64,000 bases of DNA from Agathobacter sp. (GTDB lineage: Bacteria > Bacillota > Clostridia > Lachnospirales > Lachnospiraceae). The first letter of the stretch is position 1. Each line of letters opens with the position of its first letter. The position numbers and the translations under genes are program-made. Shown piece after piece: positions 37,434 through 46,552 of this stretch. Where the stretch lies: positions 20,399 through 84,398 of the forward strand of contig JALFLB010000029.1 of NCBI GenBank assembly GCA_022775045.1, in the 5' to 3' direction. The notes beneath the pieces were generated by a model. That model saw nothing but the letters and a program-made list of their open reading frames with translations. It was not told the DNA's origin and ran no database searches.

Positions 37434-38624
37434 TTATCCAACTAACGCAACAGTTTCTCTACAAATTGCCAGTTCTTCATTTGTTGGGATTACACACACA
37501 GTCACTTTTGAATCCGGTGTGGAAATAATTTCCTCCTCACCTCTGACTTTGTTTGCCTCCTGATTCAACTCAATTCCCAGATACCCCAGATAAGCAATGA
37601 TCTTCTCACGGATGAAAGAAGTATTCTCACCGATTCCGGCCGTAAAAGCAATGGCATCCACACCATTCATTGCAGCTACATAAGAACCAATATATTTTGC
37701 CACACGGTATGCAAATACTTCACAGGCATCAATTGCCCGCGGATTTCCCTCATTGTATGCAGCCTCCAGATCACGGAAGTCACTGGATACACCAGAAAGC
37801 CCCTCAACACCAGACTTCTTATTTAGCACATTCATCACACCATCAATATCCAGATTCTCTTTCTTGGCAATAAACTCCATAATCGCCGGATCAATGTCCC
37901 CGGAACGGGTTCCCATCACCAATCCTTCAAGCGGTGTCAGTCCCATGGAAGTATCCACACACTCACCATTCAGAACAGCACTGACAGACGCTCCGTTTCC
38001 AAGATGGGCAACAATAATCTTGGAGTTCTTCAGATCCAGCTTTAAATACTCTGCACAGGCTTTGGATACAAAACTGTGGCTGGTTCCATGAAATCCATAT
38101 CTTCTCACCTTATATTTCTCATAATACTCATACGGAAGTCCATACAGATACGCTTTTCTCGGCATTGTCTGATGGAAGGCCGTATCAAATACTCCAACCA
38201 TTGGAACATTCGGCATCAATTCCTGACATGCACGGATTCCGATCAGATTAGCTGGATTATGAAGCGGTGCGAGCTCATTGCACTCCTCAACCTTTGCAAG
38301 CACCTCCTCATTCAATATTACAGACTCTGCAAACTTCTCGCCTCCATGTACCACACGATGTCCTACCGCATCGATTTCGCTGAGACTTGCCACTGCACCG
38401 GTCTTTGGGTTATGCAGCGCATCGAGAACCATCTGAATGGCCTCCTTGTGGGTAGGCATCGGAGCCTCGGTGATTTCCTTCTCCATACCTTCCTTCTGGT
38501 ATACCAGTCTACCATCGATTCCAATTCTCTCACATAAGCCCTTGGCAAGTACCTCTTCTGAATCCGAATTAATCAGCTGATACTTAAGGGAAGAGCTTCC
38601 GCAGTTAATCACTAATACGTTCAT
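37434..38624 (-). CDS. ackA: Acetate kinase
   Basis: Interconverts acetyl-phosphate plus ADP and acetate plus ATP, the last step of fermentative acetate formation. It has 396 residues with ASKHA-fold motifs: VINCGSSSLKYQL at residues 4-16, VFDTAFHQTMP near residue 147, GFHGTSHS near residue 180, VAHLGNGASV and FTAGIGENTS. The usual partner pta is not adjacent. It is followed by the promoter and genes of yceD-rpmF and faces tmcAL, an acetate-using tRNA enzyme, in divergent orientation. Confidence 0.97.
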   Translation of the reverse strand: MNVLVINCGSSSLKYQLINSDSEEVLAKGLCERIGIDGRLVYQKEGMEKEITEAPMPTHKEAIQMVLDALHNPKTGAVASLSEIDAVGHRVVHGGEKFAESVILNEEVLAKVEECNELAPLHNPANLIGIRACQELMPNVPMVGVFDTAFHQTMPRKAYLYGLPYEYYEKYKVRRYGFHGTSHSFVSKACAEYLKLDLKNSKIIVAHLGNGASVSAVLNGECVDTSMGLTPLEGLVMGTRSGDIDPAIMEFIAKKENLDIDGVMNVLNKKSGVEGLSGVSSDFRDLEAAYNEGNPRAIDACEVFAYRVAKYIGSYVAAMNGVDAIAFTAGIGENTSFIREKIIAYLGYLGIELNQEANKVRGEEEIISTPDSKVTVCVIPTNEELAICRETVALVG

Positions 38625-38681
38625 TTGAATTCTCCCTTACTAATTCATATAGTTTGTGGTATTCCACAACAGTCTTTTATT

Positions 38682-38710
38682 ATTATAAACACAATTTATC
38701 GTGCATACAA
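38682..38710 (-). promoter_or_regulatory. Promoter for ackA
   Basis: TTGTAT (38705-38710), a 17-base spacer and a perfect TATAAT (38682-38687). A small hairpin TTGTGG-TATT-CCACAA lies in the leader near 38655-38670. Confidence 0.6.
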
Positions 38711-38769
38711 GTAGAAAAGTGGATAAATATATGCTATTCTTTGAAAAAAGCATAGGAGGTTTTCCCGAA

Positions 38770-40044
38770 ATGAAGGTTGCTGGAATTATTGCAGAATACA
38801 ATCCGCTTCACAACGGACATCAATATCAGATAGACTCACTTCGCCGTCAGACCGGCGCAGACTATATAATCGTTGCCATGAGCGGAGATTTTCTACAGCG
38901 GGGGGTTCCTGCTCTCCTCGATAAATATGAACGCACTCAGATGGCTCTTCACGCCGGCGCAGATCTGGTGTTGGAACTGCCAGCAATTTGGGCAACCTCC
39001 TCCGCCGAATTTTTCGCCTCTGCCGGTGTCCAGCTTCTTGGACAGACCGGCGTTGTTGACTTTCTTTGCTACGGATGTGAGGAGAACGAACCGGCACTTA
39101 TGCAGGCACTTGTTTCCAAGCTGATCGAGGAGCCGGAAGACTACACACAGCTTCTTTCTGCGGGGATAAGTGCAGGAGAATCCTACCCCGTAGCACGTGC
39201 CAAAGCCCTGTGTGGACTTTTTGACAATTTTTCTCCGGATCAGATTCACAAATTCTTATCATCTCCCAACAACATTCTTGCCCTGGAATATGAAAAAGCA
39301 ATCGCGCTCTGGAACGCCGCGGGACACCGTCCACTCTCCTCACACCCCATCCTGCGTGTCGGATCCGGTTATCACAGTACAACCCTTGATTCCGCCTACG
39401 CATCTGCCACAGCTATCCGCCATGTACTTGCGCAGACTGACAGCTCGGATTTTCAAACCCGCCTTTCTGGAAAAGTGCCGGACTTTACACTCTCCGCACT
39501 TAACAAAGCCCGGAAAGCGAACCTTCTTCTATATCCAGATGCCTTTTCCAGTGCGCTGTACACAAGACTCTGGAGTTTTCGGGAAGCGGGGTACAGCCAA
39601 TTTGCTGACTGCAGTCAGTCACTGTCCAACAAGATTCAAAACCAGCTGAATCATTACATGAGCTACACACAGTTTGCAGAATTACTGAAAAGCCGTGAAA
39701 TCACCTACACAAGAGTCTGTCGTGCTCTCACCCACATTCTTTTAGACATTCGAAAAAAAGATTGCAGAACAGTTTCCAAAGATTCCCGCATTCCTTACCT
39801 TCGTATTCTAGGCTTCCGGCAAGATGCAGCTAATCTTCTTTCTATCATAAAAAAAGAAGCATCCGTTCCCCTTGTCACCAAGGTTGCAGATGCCTCTCAT
39901 CAACTGAATCCAAATGCGATGCAGATTCTCACTCACGATATCCGCACAGCCGATCTCTATCGCAGCATTGCTGAAATGCAAAGCCATAAGAAGCTTCCAA
40001 ATGAATACACACAGGGACTCTCCATCCTTCGGATGCCTTCCTAA
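38770..40044 (+). CDS. tmcAL: tRNA(Met) cytidine acetate ligase
   Basis: ATP-dependent enzyme that uses acetate to form N4-acetylcytidine at the wobble base of elongator tRNA(Met), the Firmicute counterpart of TmcA. It has 424 residues; the nucleotidyltransferase HxGH motif is in EYNPLHNGHQYQ near residue 14, followed by GDFLQRG near residue 41. The start at 38770 has AGGAGG upstream at slightly long spacing; the in-frame extension lacks family similarity. It is divergent from ackA, whose product makes acetate. Its stop codon shares bases with the aroB stop. Confidence 0.93.
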   Translation: MKVAGIIAEYNPLHNGHQYQIDSLRRQTGADYIIVAMSGDFLQRGVPALLDKYERTQMALHAGADLVLELPAIWATSSAEFFASAGVQLLGQTGVVDFLCYGCEENEPALMQALVSKLIEEPEDYTQLLSAGISAGESYPVARAKALCGLFDNFSPDQIHKFLSSPNNILALEYEKAIALWNAAGHRPLSSHPILRVGSGYHSTTLDSAYASATAIRHVLAQTDSSDFQTRLSGKVPDFTLSALNKARKANLLLYPDAFSSALYTRLWSFREAGYSQFADCSQSLSNKIQNQLNHYMSYTQFAELLKSREITYTRVCRALTHILLDIRKKDCRTVSKDSRIPYLRILGFRQDAANLLSIIKKEASVPLVTKVADASHQLNPNAMQILTHDIRTADLYRSIAEMQSHKKLPNEYTQGLSILRMPS

Positions 40045-41153
40045 AGTTCCATGATAATGTCCCGTGCAAGCTCCTCCTCAATCGGTTTCGCATAAACACC
40101 TGGAGCGAACTCCACCACATCACCAATTCCTTTCTGTAATACAAACCGCAGCTTACCATCACGAACCTTCTTATCTGTATACAATTTGCGAACCAGCGCT
40201 TCACGATCAATATAGGATGGAATCTTTGTCGGAAGCCCTGCACGGTTATAAAGTGCAATGACACGTTCCGCCTCCTCCTCAGACATATATCCAAGTCGTG
40301 CGGACAAAAGTACCTCTGCCGCCATACCAATCGACAACGCTTCCCCATGTAAAAGCTTATAGTCGCTGACCGTCTCAATTGCCCTTCCAACAGTATGCCC
40401 AAGATTTAAAATCTCCCGAAGCCCGCTCTCACGCTCATCTTTCATCACAACATGATATTTGATCTTACAATTGTTCTCAGCAATATACTCACAGGCAAAT
40501 TTCTTATATTCCAAAATATCCGTAAGATTTTCTTCGATAAATTCAAACATGTCCTCACTGGCCAGACAAGCATGCTTAATCGTCTCTGATAATCCACTAA
40601 TCATCTCTCTTCGCGGAAGTGTCTTCCACGCAGCAATGTCAATATACACTTTCTCCGGCTGGTTAAACAGTCCGATCAGATTCGTTGCCAATGGCGTATC
40701 AACTGCTGTCTTGCCACCAACCGATGCATCCGCTGCCGCAAGCAGCGTGGTCGCATAATTAATAAACGGGACACCTCTCCCAAATGTACCAGCAACAAAT
40801 CCGGCCAGATCCGTCACGACTCCTCCACCGATTGCAATAATGGCGCAGTCTCTGCGATATCCCTTTGCAAGCATAGCATCTTCCAGATGCTCCTTTGTCT
40901 GTCTTGTCTTGCTCTTTTCCCCTGCCGGAAAAACAAACAAATCAACTTTAAATCCAGCATGAGCCAGTTTCTCACAAATTGGCTTTGCATACAAATCCTT
41001 CACATTACTGTCTGTAATCACTGCAAGCTTTTTGATTTTACCGAGAAGTCCGGTGTCAAGATCTTCCACCAGCTTGTTTGTCAGCTCATATCCAATCTCA
41101 ATATCATAACTGTCATCTACCATCCGTTTCAATTCCACATTAAATACGCTCAC
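40041..41153 (-). CDS. aroB: 3-dehydroquinate synthase
   Basis: Second step of the shikimate pathway; makes 3-dehydroquinate from DAHP using NAD and a divalent metal. It has 370 residues with GGGVVTDLAGFVAGTFGRG near residue 105, ATTLLAAADASVGGKTAVD near residue 130, SGLSETIKHA and the metal-site histidines in NLGHTVGRAIE and LHGEALSIGM. The start is GTG at 41153 with GAGAGGTGAC upstream. It follows the RNase HI gene by 15 bases. Confidence 0.95.
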   Translation of the reverse strand: MSVFNVELKRMVDDSYDIEIGYELTNKLVEDLDTGLLGKIKKLAVITDSNVKDLYAKPICEKLAHAGFKVDLFVFPAGEKSKTRQTKEHLEDAMLAKGYRRDCAIIAIGGGVVTDLAGFVAGTFGRGVPFINYATTLLAAADASVGGKTAVDTPLATNLIGLFNQPEKVYIDIAAWKTLPRREMISGLSETIKHACLASEDMFEFIEENLTDILEYKKFACEYIAENNCKIKYHVVMKDERESGLREILNLGHTVGRAIETVSDYKLLHGEALSIGMAAEVLLSARLGYMSEEEAERVIALYNRAGLPTKIPSYIDREALVRKLYTDKKVRDGKLRFVLQKGIGDVVEFAPGVYAKPIEEELARDIIMEL

Positions 41154-41168
41154 TTTGTCACCTCTCTT

Positions 41169-41777
41169 CTACGTCTCAATCCCAACAGCCTGCTTGGCCA
41201 GCCGATCTGCTTCCTCATTCCCCTCAACACCGGAATGACCTTTTACTTTTACAAACGTAAGCCTCAGCCGATCCTTTATTGACTGTACATAATTGTAATA
41301 GGCAATCGTCCCCTGCTTATTTCTCTTCCAGCCACCGGTCGCCCACATCTCAATTCCCATATAATCATAATAGATGGTCAGTGTATCAAGTCCCAGCGAA
41401 AGCGCCTGCTCCATGGCAGCCATACTGCCTAAGACCTCACCTGCGACATTACGCATGGATGCCATCTCCGGATCTTTTCCAGATCCCTGGATCACATGGC
41501 GGATTCCGTCTGTGACCAAAAATCCTCCATATCCATAAACAGATGTTGCAACATTGAACGATCCATCAACAAATGCATAATTTTCCGACTCACTCCCTGC
41601 ACTTTTCGATGTCGCCATCGGCCTCGATCCCTGCAAAAAACATTCCGCCTCTTCCTTTGTTGGAAAACTTTTATACACGGCTCCCTTATATCCGTCAACC
41701 ATCGCTTTGCATGCATCCCAGGAATAATAGATTCCCGGTTTTTTCCCGTTTCTGACGGCATAAAACTTTCTGGACAT
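41169..41777 (-). CDS. rnhA: Ribonuclease HI with N-terminal hybrid-binding domain
   Basis: Cleaves RNA in RNA-DNA hybrids. It has 202 residues. The N-terminal 50 residues (FYAVRNGKKPGIYYSWDAC, then FPTKEEAECFLQG) are the viroplasmin-like hybrid-binding domain. The catalytic domain has Asp in FVDGSF, Glu in NVAGEVLGSM, Asp in IYYDYMGIE and the last Asp in GNEEADRLA. It belongs to a glnS-DUF2225-rnhA-aroB run with short gaps. Confidence 0.92.
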   Translation of the reverse strand: MSRKFYAVRNGKKPGIYYSWDACKAMVDGYKGAVYKSFPTKEEAECFLQGSRPMATSKSAGSESENYAFVDGSFNVATSVYGYGGFLVTDGIRHVIQGSGKDPEMASMRNVAGEVLGSMAAMEQALSLGLDTLTIYYDYMGIEMWATGGWKRNKQGTIAYYNYVQSIKDRLRLTFVKVKGHSGVEGNEEADRLAKQAVGIET

Positions 41778-41783
41778 AATCTA

Positions 41784-42653
41784 CTACCCCTTATGAAGCT
41801 TCTGGATAATTTCTTCCTTCAGGTTCATAGCACGGTCCTTTGCCGGACGGGATGCCACATGGGAGGTAAGAATCATGGAAACAAAACGAGATGCAATATC
41901 GTATTTTTCTAAACGAAACGCCATGTTTGCCATCAAAAGATTGACCGTACTTTCTTCCATACCGCACATCGGAAAATTTTCTGAAGCAATTGCCTTCATA
42001 AAGCCCTCATATGCCTGCCCATAATAAGCCGCATCCTCCTTTCGGCACTCCGTAAGCTTTGCTTCGTCCTTTGGCTCTGCTACTTCCAGTTCCTCTCCCC
42101 ATCCCCGGTAAAGCCATGAAATTTTCAGACACTCATACGCTTTCTCGCTTGCTTTTCCCTTCTTGACCATCGTATTATAGAGCGCAAGTTTATAGCGTTC
42201 AATCGCCTGTTCGTATGTATAAGATGTTGCAGACTCCTCTTTCCCTGAAGCGGTTGGCTTGAATTTACGGTGCACTCCCTCCTCTATCATCTTAATCTGT
42301 CCTGTCGTAAGGTGCGAAAAATAACGATTCATCGCTGTATATCCACACTTCGGACAGGAAGAGACATCATATTTGTTCGTATCAATATACTGAAATCTCG
42401 GACGAAGATCCGCATCCGGTTCAAGACGCTTCACCCGTCCGGTCTTTACCATCCTGGTTTTAAATACGTTATCACATACCGGGCAGCGGATAGACTTATC
42501 CAGAAGAAATTCTTCTTCTGTGTGAACTTCCTCCTGCTTGACAGCAGCCTGCAGTCCCCTATCCTTATCCACTTCCTTTTTTTCTTCATCAAACAGATGC
42601 TCCGTATCCATCTGATCCAAACCAAATTTTTCCAAACCTGATAATAAATTCAT
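41784..42653 (-). CDS. DUF2225 protein with cysteine-pair metal sites
   Basis: A 289-residue protein of unknown function. A zinc-ribbon-like region has CPVC near residue 57 and CPKC near residue 100. The C-terminal half is helical and repeat-like, resembling TPR segments (ERYKLALYNTMVKKGKASE, FRLEKYDIASRFV). The family is common in Clostridia. It lies 13 bases after glnS and six before the RNase HI gene. Confidence 0.75.
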   Translation of the reverse strand: MNLLSGLEKFGLDQMDTEHLFDEEKKEVDKDRGLQAAVKQEEVHTEEEFLLDKSIRCPVCDNVFKTRMVKTGRVKRLEPDADLRPRFQYIDTNKYDVSSCPKCGYTAMNRYFSHLTTGQIKMIEEGVHRKFKPTASGKEESATSYTYEQAIERYKLALYNTMVKKGKASEKAYECLKISWLYRGWGEELEVAEPKDEAKLTECRKEDAAYYGQAYEGFMKAIASENFPMCGMEESTVNLLMANMAFRLEKYDIASRFVSMILTSHVASRPAKDRAMNLKEEIIQKLHKG

Positions 42654-42666
42654 ATTTTCCCCCTAC

Positions 42667-44352
42667 TTATGCAGGATTTACCGGCAGCTTAAAAGAACTT
42701 TTCAGCGAAACAATCCGGTTAAATACCGGCTGTCCCGGCTTGGAATCCTTGTAATCCGCACAGAAAAATCCCTGACGAACAAACTGAAAACTCTCATATG
42801 CTTTTGCCTCCATCAATGCCGGTTCAACAACACAGTCTGTCAATACCGTCAGCGAATTCGGATTGAGATTCAGGCTTCCATCCTCATTATATACACCAAG
42901 CTCTTCGTTGATCAGATTCTCATACAGACGAACGGTCGCTTTCTTTCCGTATTCTGCAGATACCCAGTGAATAGTTCCTTTTACCTTGCGCCCATCCGGG
43001 CTGTTGCCTCCCTTAGACGCCGGATCATACGTACAATGAATTACGGTAATCTTTCCGTTTTCATCCTTCTCACAGCCTACGCATGTTACAAAGTAAGCAT
43101 TCATCAGGCGAACCTCATTTCCAGGAAACATACGGAAATATTTCTTTGGCGGCTCCTCCATAAAATCTTCACGCTCGATATAAATTTCTCGGGTAAACGG
43201 AACCGTTCTTTGTCCAAGCTCAGGATTCTCCAGATTATTGTCCACCGGAAGTTCTTCCACCTGCCCCTCCGGATAATTGTCAATGACAACCTTTACCGGA
43301 TCCAAAACCGCCATCATACGTGGTCTCTTCAGTTTCAAATCCTCACGAATACAATATTCCAGCATTGCATAATCCACAGAACTGTTCGCCTTAGAAACAC
43401 CACACAGTTCCACAAAATTCTGAATCGATTCCGGCGTATAGCCTCTGCGGCGAAGTGCTGCGATGGAAACCAGCCGCGGATCATCCCATCCATCCACGAT
43501 ATTTTCCTCTACAAGTCTTTTAATATAACGCTTACCAGTAACCACATTGGTTAAATACAGTTTTGCGAACTCAATCTGCTTCGGTGTTCCATCCGGATCC
43601 TTTTTAAATCCCAACTCAGTTACAACCCAGTCATATAATGGTCTATGGTCTTCAAATTCCAGAGTGCAGATAGAATGCGTAATTCCTTCAATTGCATCCT
43701 CAATCGGGTGCGCAAAGTCATACATCGGATAAATACACCACTTATCACCAGTATTGTGATGTGTCATGTGTGCTACACGATAAAGAATGGGATCCCTCAT
43801 ATTAATGTTAGAAGAAGCCATATCAATACGAGCCCGGAGCACCCGGCTTCCATCCTCACATTCTCCGTTCTTCATCCCCTCGAAAAGTGCAAGATTCTCT
43901 TCTACACTGCGGTCTGCATAAGGATCCATACGCCCCGGTTCTGTCAGAGTTCCACGATATTCCCGAATTTCATCAGCAGTCAGATCCGACACATACGCCT
44001 TTCCCTTCTTGATCAGGGCAATTGCAGCCTCATACATCTGATCAAAATAGTCAGACGCAAAAAAGAGACGATCTTCCCAATCGGCTCCCAGCCATTTGAC
44101 ATCCTCTTTAATTGACTCGACAAATTCCAGCTTTTCCTTGGTTGGATTCGTATCATCGAACCGAAGATTAAACTTTCCCCCGTATTTTTTTGCCAGTCCC
44201 GAATTCAAAAGAATCGACTTGGCGTGACCTATATGTAGATAGCCATTCGGCTCCGGCGGAAAACGGGTAACAACTGTCTCGCAATGTCCCTCTTCCAGGT
44301 CCTTCTCAATTATCTGTTCAATAAAATTTTTGGAAACTGTTTCATTTTCCAT
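42667..44352 (-). CDS. glnS: Glutaminyl-tRNA synthetase
   Basis: Class I synthetase charging tRNA(Gln) directly. It has 561 residues: the HIGH motif is in [16 protein letters not shown] near residue 32, GWDDPRL near residue 285 identifies the Gln/Glu branch, and the C-terminal beta-barrel anticodon domain contains EFM-type [13 protein letters not shown]. The KMSKS counterpart reads VTGKRYI, unlike the MSKRKL of most GlnRS. The preceding terminator closes the nup operon, and no clear promoter was found in the 40 bases before the start. Confidence 0.93.
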   Translation of the reverse strand: MENETVSKNFIEQIIEKDLEEGHCETVVTRFPPEPNGYLHIGHAKSILLNSGLAKKYGGKFNLRFDDTNPTKEKLEFVESIKEDVKWLGADWEDRLFFASDYFDQMYEAAIALIKKGKAYVSDLTADEIREYRGTLTEPGRMDPYADRSVEENLALFEGMKNGECEDGSRVLRARIDMASSNINMRDPILYRVAHMTHHNTGDKWCIYPMYDFAHPIEDAIEGITHSICTLEFEDHRPLYDWVVTELGFKKDPDGTPKQIEFAKLYLTNVVTGKRYIKRLVEENIVDGWDDPRLVSIAALRRRGYTPESIQNFVELCGVSKANSSVDYAMLEYCIREDLKLKRPRMMAVLDPVKVVIDNYPEGQVEELPVDNNLENPELGQRTVPFTREIYIEREDFMEEPPKKYFRMFPGNEVRLMNAYFVTCVGCEKDENGKITVIHCTYDPASKGGNSPDGRKVKGTIHWVSAEYGKKATVRLYENLINEELGVYNEDGSLNLNPNSLTVLTDCVVEPALMEAKAYESFQFVRQGFFCADYKDSKPGQPVFNRIVSLKSSFKLPVNPA

Positions 44353-44392
44353 AATTCTTGTTCCTCCAACTTACTCCTCATTCCACTTTAGA

Positions 44393-44427
44393 AAAAACGG
44401 GGCCAAGCTCATAGCACAGCCCCGTTA
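44393..44427 (-). terminator. Intrinsic terminator after the nucleoside transporter operon
   Basis: An 8-bp stem AACGGGGC / GCCCCGTT with a 15-base loop is followed by TTTT on the minus strand, 46 bases past the permease stop. Confidence 0.85.
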
Positions 44428-44472
44428 TCTGCGATGTTTTTATTATAGGTACATAACAAAAATTTGTCAACA

Positions 44473-45462
44473 CTATCGATCTTCCCGAAAATAGCTCTGA
44501 CCCAAATATGCCGGTCCACGGTTCTCCTGTTTCATATGTGTACATCCGACAATCAGGATTACAATTGTCACAAGATACGGAAGCATCTGGGCGAGCTCTG
44601 TGTTGATTTTTATTCCGATGAGCGTCGGCACATAATTGTATGCCCAGTAGCACAAACCAAACAAATACGATCCCCAGATTGCCCGAAGGGTATTCCAGCG
44701 AACAAATATAACCAAAGCCACCGACAACCATGCCAATGCTTCAATTGCATCTCCGGAAGCCGTCGCCCATGTTCCATTTCCATAATCCAGAACATAGAGC
44801 ACTCCCCCCAGTCCGGTAATTCCGGAACCAATCATGATTGCTAAATATTTATATTTTGAAACCGAAATTCCTGCTGCATCTGCGGTTGCCGGGTTTTCAC
44901 CAACGGCACGAAGATTTAGTCCTGTGCGGGTCTTTTTTAAGAACAGATGAATAGCAACTGCAAGCACAAGCGCAAAATATATCATAAATCCATAAGAAAA
45001 AAACAGTTCTCCTACAACTCCCAAATCAGAAAGTACCGGAATCTTTGCAATAAAAACTTTATTGGCAAACACTGCCTTCGTCGTCACAGCGCCCTCAGGA
45101 ATCACATACGTTCCAAAAAACTTACCCAGCCCCACACCAAAAATTGTGAGTGTCAGACCCACGACATTCTGATTCACCAACAGCGTTGCCGTCAGGAAAC
45201 AATAAATTGCTCCTGCAATTGCTGCCGACAGGAATGCTGTTCCAACCGCAATAAAGATGCACAAAAAAACGTTTGGATCCGTAGCTGCATTCTCATATGC
45301 ATACGCACCAGCAAATCCAAAAGCACCACCGATACACATAATTCCCGGCGTACCAAGGTTCAGATGGCCTGCTTTTTCCGTAAGAATTTCTCCCATTGCA
45401 CCATACATAACAATTGTTCCAAAAACAACTGCACGGACAATCCACCCAATCAATGCTGCCAT
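44473..45462 (-). CDS. nupQ: Nucleoside ABC transporter permease, NupQ type
   Basis: Second membrane subunit of a BMP-dependent nucleoside importer. It has 329 residues and about eight helices (AALIGWIVRAVVFGTIVMYG first). The family stretch is NLRAVGENPATADAAGISV near residue 195. The start at 45462 has AAAGGAGGTGG six bases upstream and comes one base after the preceding permease's stop; the longer frame would overlap that gene. Confidence 0.87.
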   Translation of the reverse strand: MAALIGWIVRAVVFGTIVMYGAMGEILTEKAGHLNLGTPGIMCIGGAFGFAGAYAYENAATDPNVFLCIFIAVGTAFLSAAIAGAIYCFLTATLLVNQNVVGLTLTIFGVGLGKFFGTYVIPEGAVTTKAVFANKVFIAKIPVLSDLGVVGELFFSYGFMIYFALVLAVAIHLFLKKTRTGLNLRAVGENPATADAAGISVSKYKYLAIMIGSGITGLGGVLYVLDYGNGTWATASGDAIEALAWLSVALVIFVRWNTLRAIWGSYLFGLCYWAYNYVPTLIGIKINTELAQMLPYLVTIVILIVGCTHMKQENRGPAYLGQSYFREDR

Positions 45463-45463
45463 G

Positions 45464-46552
45464 CTACGCCACCTCCTTTTGGTTTCCACGGAAATTCAAT
45501 TTGTAATTAACAAAAAATTCACTTCCTATTACAAAAAACAAGACAAGTCCAATTACAATTTTAGATGCACTGGCATCAAATCCACTGCACTTATCCGCCA
45601 CATGAGCCGTTCCACGCTCCAGAAAAATCACGAAAACCGAAATCAACACCATAAGGCCGGTATGAAACTTTGCCAGCCACGCAACAATAATTGCTGTAAA
45701 TCCATATCCACCTGCCGTTGTCGAGGAAGATATCGAATGATCATGCCCTGCCACTGTCATGAGTCCGCAGATTCCACAGATAGCTCCCGAGATTGCCATT
45801 GTCCGGATCATAACGGCGGGAACACTGATTCCCGCATACTCTGCCGTCCGCTCGGATTCTCCGACCACCGCAATCTCATACCCATGCTTTGTCTTGGATA
45901 GATAAAAATATACTGCAACTGTCAAAATAACAACCGCTATAACCAGCCATGAGTTTTCACTGCCAAAAAGAGTCGGAAGATATCCGATCCTGGTACCTTT
46001 GTTAAGTTTTCCAAGAGAGGATGCCGACCCTTTCCATTTGTTATAGAAGAAATCTACCAGCTGAATTGCCACATAATTCATCATCAAGGTGAAAAGTGTT
46101 TCATTCACACCCATCTTCGCCTTAAAAACTGCTGGAAGAACCCCCCAGATCATTGCCAGTCCAATTGCCGCAATAATCATCACCAAAAACAAAAGCGGTG
46201 TTGGCAGATTTCCGCAATATACCATGACAATCGCTGTTGCAAGACCTCCTGCAAGCACCTGTCCCTCTGCACCACAGTTCCAAAAACGCATTTTGAATGC
46301 TGGTGCCAGTGCAACCGCAATACACAGTAACTTAGCAGTATAAAAAATGGTATCTCTCATGTAAATAGCATTACCAAACACACCTTCCCACATATAGAAA
46401 AGCGTCTGTGCAGCATCGATTCCGGCTGTAAAGTGCACAAACAACACAACTAGCAGCATCGCAATCAGAATCGCCCCTGCTCGAATCAGAACTCTTTGCC
46501 AGAACGGACGTCCATCTCTCTTTGTTACACGAATCAGTGGTTCCCTATTCAT
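45464..46552 (-). CDS. nupP: Nucleoside ABC transporter permease, NupP type
   Basis: First membrane subunit of the nucleoside importer. It has 362 residues with about ten helices. The hydrophobic start VLIRAGAILIAMLLVVLFVHF is preceded by a short basic N-terminus, and the family EAA-like stretch is YEIAVVGESERTAEYAGIS near residue 220. It overlaps the ATPase gene by eight bases, indicating coupling. Confidence 0.87.
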   Translation of the reverse strand: MNREPLIRVTKRDGRPFWQRVLIRAGAILIAMLLVVLFVHFTAGIDAAQTLFYMWEGVFGNAIYMRDTIFYTAKLLCIAVALAPAFKMRFWNCGAEGQVLAGGLATAIVMVYCGNLPTPLLFLVMIIAAIGLAMIWGVLPAVFKAKMGVNETLFTLMMNYVAIQLVDFFYNKWKGSASSLGKLNKGTRIGYLPTLFGSENSWLVIAVVILTVAVYFYLSKTKHGYEIAVVGESERTAEYAGISVPAVMIRTMAISGAICGICGLMTVAGHDHSISSSTTAGGYGFTAIIVAWLAKFHTGLMVLISVFVIFLERGTAHVADKCSGFDASASKIVIGLVLFFVIGSEFFVNYKLNFRGNQKEVA

